DNA of 64,000 nt from positions 38,165-102,164 of the forward strand of contig NZ_JAAIKO010000029.1 of the NCBI RefSeq assembly GCF_016107395.1. The letters run 5' to 3'. Numbering within the stretch: the first letter of the stretch is position 1; the number at the start of each line of letters is the position of its first letter. Source of the stretch: Streptomyces fildesensis. Its GTDB lineage: Bacteria; Actinomycetota; Actinomycetes; Streptomycetales; Streptomycetaceae. Positions 8,330 through 15,644 of the stretch are shown piece after piece. Made by a program: the position numbers and the translations under genes. Under the pieces are notes generated by a model. It was not told where the DNA came from. It did no database searches and saw nothing but the letters and a program-made list of their open reading frames with translations.

Positions 8330-8553
8330 CGGCTGCCTTCGCGCTCCGTGCCGAACTCCTCCGCGAACACCGACTCGTAGCTCTTCATGAAGTCGGCCGC
8401 GGCCTCGACGAAGGTGCGTCCGCGTTCACCCGCGTCCTGCTGGACGAGCTCTTCGATGTACCGGTTCACGCTGATGCCCCGGCGCGAAGCCCGGTCCCGG
8501 GCCGTTTCGGCGGTGGACTCTTCCACCCGCACGTTCAACTGGGTCTTGGCCAT
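8326..8553 (-). CDS. Ribbon-helix-helix antitoxin
   Basis: A 75-residue protein whose first 45 residues fit an Arc/MetJ-type ribbon-helix-helix: a basic-polar beta strand (KTQLNVRVEES), then two helices with RASRRGISVNRYIEELV. The acidic C-terminal part (AAADFMKSYESVFAEEF) would bind the toxin. It is the first gene of a two-gene operon, overlapping the Doc-like gene by four bases. Such antitoxins normally repress their own promoter, and a matching inverted repeat lies in the promoter at 8563-8580. Confidence 0.8.
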   Translation of the reverse strand: MAKTQLNVRVEESTAETARDRASRRGISVNRYIEELVQQDAGERGRTFVEAAADFMKSYESVFAEEFGTEREGSR

Positions 8554-8559
8554 ACCTAC

Positions 8560-8589
8560 AAGCTAGCGCCGATCCGCTAGTAGCGGCAA
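8560..8589 (-). promoter_or_regulatory. Toxin-antitoxin promoter with operator; leaderless start
   Basis: Read on the minus strand: -35 TTGCCG (8589-8584), an 18-base spacer, -10 TAGCTT (8565-8560), then six bases to the antitoxin ATG. That spacing puts the transcription start on or beside the A of the ATG, so the mRNA is probably leaderless. A perfect inverted repeat CTAGCG-N6-CGCTAG (8563-8580) lies across the spacer and -10, as expected for autorepression by the RHH antitoxin. Confidence 0.6.
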
Positions 8590-8620
8590 GTGGGCCACGG
8601 CGGATCCCGCCGGCCGGCGG

Positions 8621-9043
8621 CTACCTCAGCGGCTTGGTCCAGCGCCGCCACGGCTCCTCGGGGCCATAGCCGGCCGCCTTCCAAGCGTGGTGCGCCAGCT
8701 CGTTGCGCTGCAGGACCATCGCGTCCGCCCGCCGCCCGCCCAGCGCGACGAAGCGTTCCTCCGTCGCCGCCAGCAGCGCCGCGGCGATCCCCTGGCGCCG
8801 GGCGCCGGGGTGCACGGCCAGCCGGTAGATATGGCACCGCCAGCCGTCGAATCCGGAGATCACCGACCCCAGGAGCACACCGTCGCGTTCGGCCAGGAGC
8901 AGCGCCTCCGGGTCCCGGGCGATCAGCCGGGCCACGCCCTGCTCGTCGTCACTGATGCTGGCGCCCTCGGCCGCCACCTGCCAGAAGCCGAGTACGGCCG
9001 CGATGTCCGAGGGGGCCGCCGCGCGGATGTGAAGGTCGTTCAT
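8621..9043 (-). CDS. GNAT family N-acetyltransferase
   Basis: A compact 140-residue GNAT domain. It begins with a typical strand (DLHIRAAAPSDIAAVLGFW), has the LLAERDGVLLGSV segment, and the acetyl-CoA loop ARRQGIAAALL (about residues 86-96) after AVHPG. The final NELAHHAWKAAGYGPEE is the usual last helix and strand. It lies alone between the toxin-antitoxin promoter and the terminator of dnaE. The acceptor substrate is not known. Confidence 0.88.
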   Translation of the reverse strand: MNDLHIRAAAPSDIAAVLGFWQVAAEGASISDDEQGVARLIARDPEALLLAERDGVLLGSVISGFDGWRCHIYRLAVHPGARRQGIAAALLAATEERFVALGGRRADAMVLQRNELAHHAWKAAGYGPEEPWRRWTKPLR

Positions 9044-9079
9044 GCGGCGCAGTCAAACAGCCGGCTCGCCCCCGCGGCC

Positions 9080-9127
9080 AGTGGTTTCCGTCCCGTCAGC
9101 CCGGAAGCGGACGGGACGGAAACCACT
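9080..9127 (-). terminator. Terminator hairpin after dnaE
   Basis: A perfect 18-bp inverted repeat (arms 9080-9097 and 9110-9127, ends AGTGGTTT/AAACCACT) with a 12-base loop, starting 7 bases past the dnaE stop on the minus strand. There is no long U tract, as is usual in high-GC actinobacteria. Confidence 0.8.
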
Positions 9128-9133
9128 CGCGGG

Positions 9134-12100
9134 TCATGCCACGCCCAGCCAGCTCTCGGCGCCGAAGGAGCCCTTGATGTCGGAGGCGATGGTCTCGTGG
9201 TTCACCAGGAACCCCAGCTCGAAGACGGTGGTCTTCTCCGGCCCGCGGACCCGCATGCGCACCGGGCTGTCGCCCGGGTGGGCGCGCAGGATCCGCTTGA
9301 GCTCGTTGATCGTCGGCTGGTTGAGCTTGTGGGCCCGCATGAACAGCTGGACGGGAGGCTTGCCGCCGTACTCGGCCGACGAGATGTCCAGCTCCATCAG
9401 TTCCTGACCGGCGATGTTGATCGTTCCGTCGCGGTCGTTGATCCGTCCGGTCACCGCGACCACGGTGTCCGGGATCAGGGCGTGCTGCACGAGCTGGTAG
9501 GAGGCGGGGAAGAAGCAGATCTCCATGTTCGCGTCACGGTCGGCGAGGTGCACGATCGCCCACGCGTTGCCCTGCTTCGTCATCCGCCGCTCGACGGTGG
9601 TGATCAGCCCCGCGAGTTTCACCACGCCCTGGGTCTGCCCGGAGGCGACCAGATCGGCGATGGAGGTGTCGCGGTTGCGGGCGAGGATGTGCTCGGCCCC
9701 GTCCAGCGGGTGCGCCGAGACGTACAGGCCCAGCATCTCGCGCTCGGTCGACAGCAGCTGCTTGCGCGGCCACTCGTCCTCGCCGATCTTGAAGTCCAGA
9801 CCGAAGCCGCTGCCGCCGCCGTCGTCCCCGCTGTCGAGCGCGCCGAACAGGTCGTCCTGCCCGTACGCCTCGGCCTTCTTGACCGGGATGATCGCGTCGA
9901 TGGCGTCCTCGTGGACCGCGGACAGTCCCTTGCGGGTGTGTCCGAGCGAGTCGAAGGCGCCGGCCTTGATCAGGGATTCCACGGCGCGCTTGTTGAGCGT
10001 GGTGATCTCGGCCTTGTCGAGGAAGTCGCTGAACGCCGTGTACTTGCCCTTGGACTTGCGGGAGGCGACCAGCGACTCGATGACGTTGGTGCCCACGTTG
10101 CGCACGGACTTCAGACCGAACCGGACGTCGTCGCCGACGGCGGTGAAGTCGGCGGTGGACTCGTTCACGTCCGGGGGCAGCACCCTGACGCCCATCTTGC
10201 GGGCGTCGGCCAGGTAGATGGCGGCCTTGTCCTTGTCGTCGTCCACCGAGGTGAGCAGCGCCGCCATGTACTCGGCGGGGTAGTTCGCCTTGAGGTAGGC
10301 GGTCCAGTACGAGACGAGTCCGTAGCCGGCGGTGTGCGACTTGTTGAAGGCGTAGCCGGAGAACGGGAGCATGACGTCCCACAGCGCCTTGATGGACTCC
10401 TCGCTGTAGCCGTTGGTCTGCATGCCGCCGTGGAACTTCTCCCACTCGGCCGCCAGCACCTCGGGCTTCTTCTTGCCCATCGCGCGGCGCAGCAGGTCGG
10501 CGCCGCCGAGGCTGTAGCCGGCCAGCTCCCGGGCGATGGCCATGATCTGCTCCTGGTACACGAGCAGATGGAACGTGGTGCCCAGGATCGGGTCGAGCGC
10601 TTCGCGCAGCTCGGGGTGGATCGGTTCGATCTCCTGGCGGCCGTTCTTGCGGTGCGCGTAGTTGGTGTGCGCGTTGGCGGCCATCGGGCCCGGCCGGTAC
10701 AGGGCGAGGACGGCGGCGATGTCCTCGAACCGGGTGGGCTCCATCAGCTTCAGCAGGGCGCGCATGGCGCCGCCGTCGAGCTGGAAGACGCCCAGGGTGT
10801 CGCCGCGGGCCATCAGTTCGTAGGTGGTGGCGTCGTCCAGCGGGATGGTCTCGGTCTTGAGGTCCACCCCCCGGTTCTCCTTCACGATCTTCAGGGCGTG
10901 ATGGATGATGCCCAGGTTCCGGAGACCCAGGAAGTCCATCTTGACCAGCCCCATGTTTTCGCAACTGGGGTAGTCGAAGCCCGTGATGATCACGCCGTCC
11001 TTGTCCCGGCGGTGCATCGGGATCAGGTCCAGCAGGGGTGTCTTCGAGAGGATCACCGCGGCCGCGTGCACACCGGTGCCGCGGACCAGGCCCTCGATGC
11101 CCTTCGCGGTGTCGATGACGCGCTTGACGTCCGGCTCGTTCTCGTACATCTGCCGGATCTCGCCCGCCTCGCCGTAGCGGGGGTGCGAGGGGTCGAACAT
11201 GCCGGTGAGCGGGACGCCCTTGCCCATCACGTCGGCGGGCATCGCCTTGGTGATGCGGTCGCCCATCGCGAAGGGGTAGCCCAGGACCCGGGAGGAGTCC
11301 TTGACCGCGGCCTTGGCCTTGATGGTGCCGAACGTGTTGACCTGGGCGGTGTACTCCTCCCCGTACTTCTCGGTGACGTAGCGCACCATCCGGTCGCGCT
11401 GGCGGTCGTCGAAGTCGAGGTCGACGTCGGGCGGGTTGATGCGCTCGGGGTTCAGGAACCGCTCGAACAGCAGCCCGTGCTCCAGGGGGCACAGCTCGGT
11501 GATGCGGGTGGCGTACGCGACGATGGAACCGGTCGCGGAGCCACGGCCGGGGCCGACGGGCACGTCGTTGTCACGGGCGTACTTGCAGATGTCGGCGACG
11601 ACGAGGAAGTAGCTGGAGAACCCCATCGGACCGATGATCTTCATCTCGGTCTCGAAGCGCTCCATGACGGCGTCCGGGATGGGGTCGCCGTACCGCATCG
11701 CCAGGCCGCGCATGCACTCCTTGCGCAGCCAGGACTCCTGGTCCTCGCCCTCGGGCACCACGAACTGCGGCATCTGGTTGACCTCGGCGAAGACCTCGTC
11801 GTAGTCCTGGATGCGCTCGGCGATCAGCAGCGTGTTGTCGCACGCCTCGGGCAGTTCGGAGAACAGCTCCCGCATCTCGGCCGCGGTCTTGATGTAGTAG
11901 CCGGTCCCGTTGAACCGGAAGCGGCCCGGGTCGTCCTTGTTCTTGCCGACGCCGACGCACAGCAGAGTGTCGTGCGAGTCGGCCTCGCTCTCGTGCACGT
12001 AGTGCGAGTCGTTGGTCGCCAGGAGCGGGATCTTCAGCTCCTTGGCGATCTTGAGGAGGTCCTCGCGGACGTTGCGCTCGAGGTCCAGGCCGTGGTCCAT

Positions 12101-12691
12101 CAGCTCCAGGAAGTAGTTCTCCCGCCCGAACATGTCCTGGAAGTCGGAGGCCGCCTGGAGGGCCGCGTCGAACTGGCCGAGCCGGATCCGGGTCTGGATC
12201 TCGCCCGACGGGCAGCCCGTGGTCGCGATGATCCCCGAGGCGTGCTGGGAGATCAGTTCGCGGTCCATACGGGGCTTGCCGTAGAAGCCCTCGAAGCTCG
12301 CGAGCGAGGAGAGCCGGAAGAGGTTCCGCAGCCCCTGCGCGTGCTCGGCCCACATCGTCATGTGGGTGAAGCGGCCGCCGCCGCTGACGTCCTTGCTGCC
12401 CTCGCCGTCGTCCGAGACGGCCCGCTGCCCGCCTGGGCCCCAGAACTCCGGCTTCCGGTTGCGCCGCGAGGACGGCGCCACATAGGCCTCGATGCCGATG
12501 ATCGGCTTGACCGGGCCCTTCTTCGCCACCTGGAAGAACTCGTACGCGCCGAACATGTTGCCGTGGTCCGACATCGCCACGGCCGGCATCCCCTCCTCCT
12601 CGATCTTCTTGAAGAGGATGGGCAGCTTCTGCGCGCCGTCGAGAAGCGAGAACTGGGTGTGATTGTGCAGGTGGACAAAGCTGTCGGACAC
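9134..12691 (-). CDS. dnaE: DNA polymerase III alpha subunit
   Basis: The catalytic subunit of the replicative polymerase, 1185 residues, close to the actinobacterial DnaE length. It opens with the PHP-domain motif HLHNHTQFSLLDG (residues 7-19), has the PVGPGRGSATGS segment of the palm, the catalytic aspartate motif PPDVDLDFDD near residue 420, the fingers region with YQEQIMAIARELAGYS, and an OB-fold and C-terminal domain after about 950. The start is GTG at 12691 with a GGAGGT ribosome site about ten bases upstream. The gene stands alone; the very long open frames on the opposite strand are codon-bias shadows. Confidence 0.97.
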   Translation of the reverse strand: MSDSFVHLHNHTQFSLLDGAQKLPILFKKIEEEGMPAVAMSDHGNMFGAYEFFQVAKKGPVKPIIGIEAYVAPSSRRNRKPEFWGPGGQRAVSDDGEGSKDVSGGGRFTHMTMWAEHAQGLRNLFRLSSLASFEGFYGKPRMDRELISQHASGIIATTGCPSGEIQTRIRLGQFDAALQAASDFQDMFGRENYFLELMDHGLDLERNVREDLLKIAKELKIPLLATNDSHYVHESEADSHDTLLCVGVGKNKDDPGRFRFNGTGYYIKTAAEMRELFSELPEACDNTLLIAERIQDYDEVFAEVNQMPQFVVPEGEDQESWLRKECMRGLAMRYGDPIPDAVMERFETEMKIIGPMGFSSYFLVVADICKYARDNDVPVGPGRGSATGSIVAYATRITELCPLEHGLLFERFLNPERINPPDVDLDFDDRQRDRMVRYVTEKYGEEYTAQVNTFGTIKAKAAVKDSSRVLGYPFAMGDRITKAMPADVMGKGVPLTGMFDPSHPRYGEAGEIRQMYENEPDVKRVIDTAKGIEGLVRGTGVHAAAVILSKTPLLDLIPMHRRDKDGVIITGFDYPSCENMGLVKMDFLGLRNLGIIHHALKIVKENRGVDLKTETIPLDDATTYELMARGDTLGVFQLDGGAMRALLKLMEPTRFEDIAAVLALYRPGPMAANAHTNYAHRKNGRQEIEPIHPELREALDPILGTTFHLLVYQEQIMAIARELAGYSLGGADLLRRAMGKKKPEVLAAEWEKFHGGMQTNGYSEESIKALWDVMLPFSGYAFNKSHTAGYGLVSYWTAYLKANYPAEYMAALLTSVDDDKDKAAIYLADARKMGVRVLPPDVNESTADFTAVGDDVRFGLKSVRNVGTNVIESLVASRKSKGKYTAFSDFLDKAEITTLNKRAVESLIKAGAFDSLGHTRKGLSAVHEDAIDAIIPVKKAEAYGQDDLFGALDSGDDGGGSGFGLDFKIGEDEWPRKQLLSTEREMLGLYVSAHPLDGAEHILARNRDTSIADLVASGQTQGVVKLAGLITTVERRMTKQGNAWAIVHLADRDANMEICFFPASYQLVQHALIPDTVVAVTGRINDRDGTINIAGQELMELDISSAEYGGKPPVQLFMRAHKLNQPTINELKRILRAHPGDSPVRMRVRGPEKTTVFELGFLVNHETIASDIKGSFGAESWLGVA

Positions 12692-13062
12692 CGGGCAGGC
12701 ACCTCCGGGGCGGGTCGCGGGAAGCCTCCACCCTATCCCTCGGCACCCTCACCGGAAGCCTCCTCGCGGCCCTTCCCACATGATCGAAAACGGCGTGAAA
12801 CAGTGACCTGGGGCGATCACGGAACGAGTTCGCGCAACACCGTGGGGTAGCCCGCGCGTGGCGTCGGGAGCGACCCGCCGGGCGCTCCGGAGGCCCCGCG
12901 CCACGCCGCGCCTTTGCCTTTCCTTTACTATGAGCGTGATCGAGTCCTCCGACGGAACGACCTCCAGGAAAGGTGTGAGCGTCCCTCCATGGACGAACCT
13001 CCCAGTAGCCGGCGCCGTGCGGACCGACCACCTCTGCCCGATCATGGGACGGAGGTGACCCG
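12692..13062. other. Divergent spacer between dnaE and the CNNM pair
   Basis: This 371-base region has no certain gene. Near the left end a possible dnaE -10 (TAGGGT on the minus strand, 12735-12730) follows a TTCCGG 16 bases upstream. An inverted repeat TGATCG/CGATCA (about 12781-12819) lies in the middle. A TACTAT -10-like box at 12926-12931 could drive the plus-strand pair, giving a leader of about 125 bases. A 42-codon frame (12930-13058) ends four bases before the next ATG. I saw no match to the M-box or other metal riboswitches. Confidence 0.4.
12930..13058 (+). CDS. Possible 42-residue leader ORF before the CNNM pair
   Basis: ATG at 12930 opens a 42-codon frame starting MSVIESSDGTTSRKG and ending with TGA four bases before the ATG of the first CNNM gene; its last codons include that gene's GGAGGTGA ribosome site. 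Third positions are only moderately G/C-rich, and there is no good ribosome site for this ATG, which lies inside a -10-like TACTAT. It may be a coupling leader peptide or chance. Confidence 0.25.
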   Translation: MSVIESSDGTTSRKGVSVPPWTNLPVAGAVRTDHLCPIMGRR

Positions 13063-14412
13063 ATGACCGAAGTGCTCCTCCTGGTGGTCGCTCTGCTGCT
13101 CACCCTCGCCTGCGGTGTCTTCGTCGCGGCCGAGTTCTCGCTCACGACGATCGAACGCGGTGAGCTGGAACGTGCGGAGCAGGCCGGTGAGCGCGGCGCC
13201 TCCGCCGCACTGCAGGCCGTCCGCACCCTGACGCTCCAGCTGTCCGGCGCGCAGTTGGGGATCACGGTCACCGGCCTGGTGATCGGCATGCTCTCCAAGG
13301 GCTCGATCACCGAATTGCTCACCGGCCCGATGCGGGCCGCCGGGCTGCCGGACTCCGCGGCCTCCTCCGCCGCGCTGGTGCTGGGCACCGCGCTGTCGAC
13401 CGTGATGCTGATGGTCGTCGGCGAACTCGTCCCGAAGAACTGGGCGATCTCCCGGCCGCTTCCGGTGGCCAAGGCCGTCGCCGCCCCGCAGCGCGCCTTC
13501 ACCGCCGCGTTCGGCCCGCTGATCCGGCATCTGAACAACACCGCCAACCGGATGCTGCGCCGGATGGGGCTGGAGCCCGCGGAGGAGCTGGCCTCCGCGC
13601 GCGGTCCGCAGGAGCTGGTGGCGCTGGCCCGGCACTCCGCCAAGGCCGGCACGCTCGAGGCCGACACCGCCGAGCTGTTCGTCCGCACCCTGAACCTGTC
13701 GGAACTCACCGCGGAGAACGTGATGACCCCGCGCGTCCAGGTCACCGCGCTCGACTCGCGGGCCACCGCCGAGGACGTCGCCGACGCGACCCGCGCCACC
13801 GGCCTGTCCCGCTTCCCCGTCTACCGCGGCACCCTCGACTCCGTCATCGGCACCGCCCACATCAAGGACGTACTGGCCGTTCCCGCCGGGCGCCGCCCGC
13901 GCTTCCCGGTCACCTCGCTGCTGCGCGAACCGCTGCTGGTGCCCGAATCGCTGACCGTCGACCGGCTGCTGGACCGGCTCGGCGGCAAGCAGTCCATGGC
14001 GGTCGTCATCGACGAGTACGGCGGCACGGCCGGTGTGGTCACCCTGGAGGACATCGTCGAGGAGGTCGTCGGCGAGGTCCGCGACGAGCACGACCCGCAC
14101 GAGCTGTCCGACCTCACCTTCACCGGCGAGGACGCCGACGGCCGGCGGACCTACGACGCGGACGGCGCGACCCGCACCGACGACCAGCTGGAGGAGATCG
14201 GCCTGCACGCGCCCGAAGGCCCGTACGAGACCCTCGCCGGACTCGTCGCCCAGCGCCTCGGCCGGATCCCGGCCACCGGCGACACCGTCGAACTCGACGG
14301 CTGGCGGCTGGAGGTCACCGAGGCGGCCGGCCGGCGCGCCTCGCGCGTCCGGATCGTCGCACCGCCCGCCTCCGACAGCCCGTCGGCACCGAACGGGGAG
14401 AGCACCCGATGA
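13063..14412 (+). CDS. CNNM/CorC-type membrane protein with CBS pair
   Basis: A 449-residue 'hemolysin family' protein. The N-terminal DUF21/CNNM domain has about four hydrophobic segments (residues 1-25, 60-80, 98-125 and a re-entrant region), then a CBS-pair (about 215-345; NVMTPRVQVTALDS, then VVIDEYGGTAGVVTLEDIVEEVVGEVRDEHD) and a C-terminal CorC_HlyC FAD-like domain. CNNM proteins take part in Mg2+ and possibly Co2+ export. The ATG has a GGAGGTGA ribosome site and overlaps the next, related gene by ATGA. The acidic IDEYGG block is the family hallmark. Confidence 0.92.
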   Translation: MTEVLLLVVALLLTLACGVFVAAEFSLTTIERGELERAEQAGERGASAALQAVRTLTLQLSGAQLGITVTGLVIGMLSKGSITELLTGPMRAAGLPDSAASSAALVLGTALSTVMLMVVGELVPKNWAISRPLPVAKAVAAPQRAFTAAFGPLIRHLNNTANRMLRRMGLEPAEELASARGPQELVALARHSAKAGTLEADTAELFVRTLNLSELTAENVMTPRVQVTALDSRATAEDVADATRATGLSRFPVYRGTLDSVIGTAHIKDVLAVPAGRRPRFPVTSLLREPLLVPESLTVDRLLDRLGGKQSMAVVIDEYGGTAGVVTLEDIVEEVVGEVRDEHDPHELSDLTFTGEDADGRRTYDADGATRTDDQLEEIGLHAPEGPYETLAGLVAQRLGRIPATGDTVELDGWRLEVTEAAGRRASRVRIVAPPASDSPSAPNGESTR

Positions 14413-15485
14413 CCGTCCTGCAACTCCTCATCGGCGCCCTGACCCTCGTCGTCAACGCCTTCTTCGTCGGCGCCGAGTTCGCGATGATCTCCGTACGCCG
14501 CAGCCAGATCGAATCGCGCGCAGACGAAGGGGACCGGCGCGCCCGCAGCGTCATCTGGGGCCTGGAGCATCTGTCCCCGCTGCTCGCCGCCGCCCAGCTC
14601 GGCATCACGGTCTGCACCCTGGTGCTCGGCATCGTCGCGGAACCGGCCATCGCGCATCTGCTGGAACCGGTCTTCCACGCCGTCAACGTGCCCGACGCGC
14701 TCATCCACCCGATCGCCTTCGTGATCGCCCTGGCCGTCGCCACCTATCTCCACATGCTCATCGGCGAGATGGTCCCCAAGAACATCGCCCTGGCCGCACC
14801 CGCGCGCAGCGCGCTCGCACTCGGCCCGCCGCTGGTCACCTTCACCCGGGCGCTGCGGCCGGTGATCTTCACCATCAACGCCTTCGCGAACACCCTGCTG
14901 AGGCTGTTGCGGGTGGAGACCAAGGACGAGGTCGCGGCGGTCTTCTCCGACGCCCAGCTGTCCCGCATGGTGACCGACGCCGGTCTGGCGGGACTGCTGG
15001 ACTCGCGGGCCACCGAACGGCTGCAGGACGCCCTGGAGCTGGGCCGCCGGCCCGTCGGCGAGGTCGCGCTGCCGACCGACCGCGTCGTCCGGGCCCCGCT
15101 CGGCATCACTCCCGAGGATCTGGAGCAGCTGTCCGCCCGCTCCGGCTTCTCGCGCTTCCCGGTGGCGGAGGGCGACGGCCGGGTGCTGGGCTATCTGCAC
15201 GTCAAGGACGCCCTGTTCACCGAGCCGCGGGACCGGCCCTTCCCCCGTACGGCGCTGCGCCCGATCACCACGGTCAGCGCGGCCAGCCCCCTCGACGACG
15301 TCCTCACCGCCATGCGCGCCGGCCGGGCCCACCTCGCCTCGGTCGTCGACGAGCAGAGCCGCAGCATCGGCTTCGTCACCATGGCCGACGTCCTCAAGGA
15401 ACTGGTCGGCCCGGCCGCGACCGGCAGGGACGCGGACCAGCCCGGTTCACCGGGTCCGGCCGGGGCCGCCCCCGCTTCCCGCTGA
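14409..15485 (+). CDS. Second CNNM/DUF21-CBS membrane protein
   Basis: A 358-residue relative of the preceding gene, with the same DUF21 membrane region (VNAFFVGAEFAMISVRRSQIE at the start; HMLIGEMVPKNIAL near residue 120) and a shorter CBS region ending at SIGFVTMADVLKELVG. It lacks the CorC_HlyC C-terminal domain and the IDEYGG block. Tandem CNNM pairs of this kind are normal in actinobacteria and probably form heterodimers, since CNNM membrane domains dimerise. It is translationally coupled to the upstream gene and followed by a strong hairpin terminator. Confidence 0.92.
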   Translation: MTVLQLLIGALTLVVNAFFVGAEFAMISVRRSQIESRADEGDRRARSVIWGLEHLSPLLAAAQLGITVCTLVLGIVAEPAIAHLLEPVFHAVNVPDALIHPIAFVIALAVATYLHMLIGEMVPKNIALAAPARSALALGPPLVTFTRALRPVIFTINAFANTLLRLLRVETKDEVAAVFSDAQLSRMVTDAGLAGLLDSRATERLQDALELGRRPVGEVALPTDRVVRAPLGITPEDLEQLSARSGFSRFPVAEGDGRVLGYLHVKDALFTEPRDRPFPRTALRPITTVSAASPLDDVLTAMRAGRAHLASVVDEQSRSIGFVTMADVLKELVGPAATGRDADQPGSPGPAGAAPASR

Positions 15486-15521
15486 CGGATGCCGCGCCGC
15501 CCGAAATGATTCCGGGCAAAA

Positions 15522-15555
15522 AATTACCCCGGACGTATTGACGTCCGGGGTAATT
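15522..15555 (+). terminator. Terminator of the CNNM pair
   Basis: A perfect 14-bp stem (15522-15535 with 15542-15555, arms AATTACCCCGGACG and its complement) with a six-base loop TATTGA, 36 bases after the stop at 15485. A run of six A residues precedes the hairpin and the arms themselves start AATT, so it could also work on the minus strand. Confidence 0.8.
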
Positions 15556-15568
15556 CCTTGCGTATATT
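15538..15568 (+). promoter_or_regulatory. Candidate helD promoter starting inside the terminator loop
   Basis: TTGACG (15538-15543) is a near-consensus -35 formed by the loop and right arm of the terminator hairpin; TATATT (15563-15568) is a good -10, with a 19-base spacer. The stretch is unusually A+T-rich for this genome. Transcription would start near 15575, leaving a leader of about 70 bases before the TTG start, containing a GC hairpin (CTTCGCGC/GCGCGGAG, about 15582-15606). Confidence 0.5.
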
Positions 15569-15644
15569 AGGTGTTTCATGTCTTCGCGCGTCAAAACAGC
15601 GCGGAGAAGTCTTATGCGCACACCGTACCGCGTCAGGAGCTGAA

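Noticed and set aside
8687..12850. A 1387-codon open frame on the plus strand
   Set aside because: It lies opposite dnaE, is built from the mirrored codon bias (Val/Asp/Gly/Leu-rich) and has no domains; dnaE on the other strand is unambiguous.
12692..13062. A metal-sensing riboswitch before the CNNM genes
   Set aside because: I looked for M-box, yybP-ykoY and ydaO cores and found no convincing match; the leader remains unexplained.
15486..15644. A rifamycin-associated element upstream of helD
   Set aside because: The strong inverted repeat there is the terminator of the preceding operon and does not resemble the motif as I remember it.
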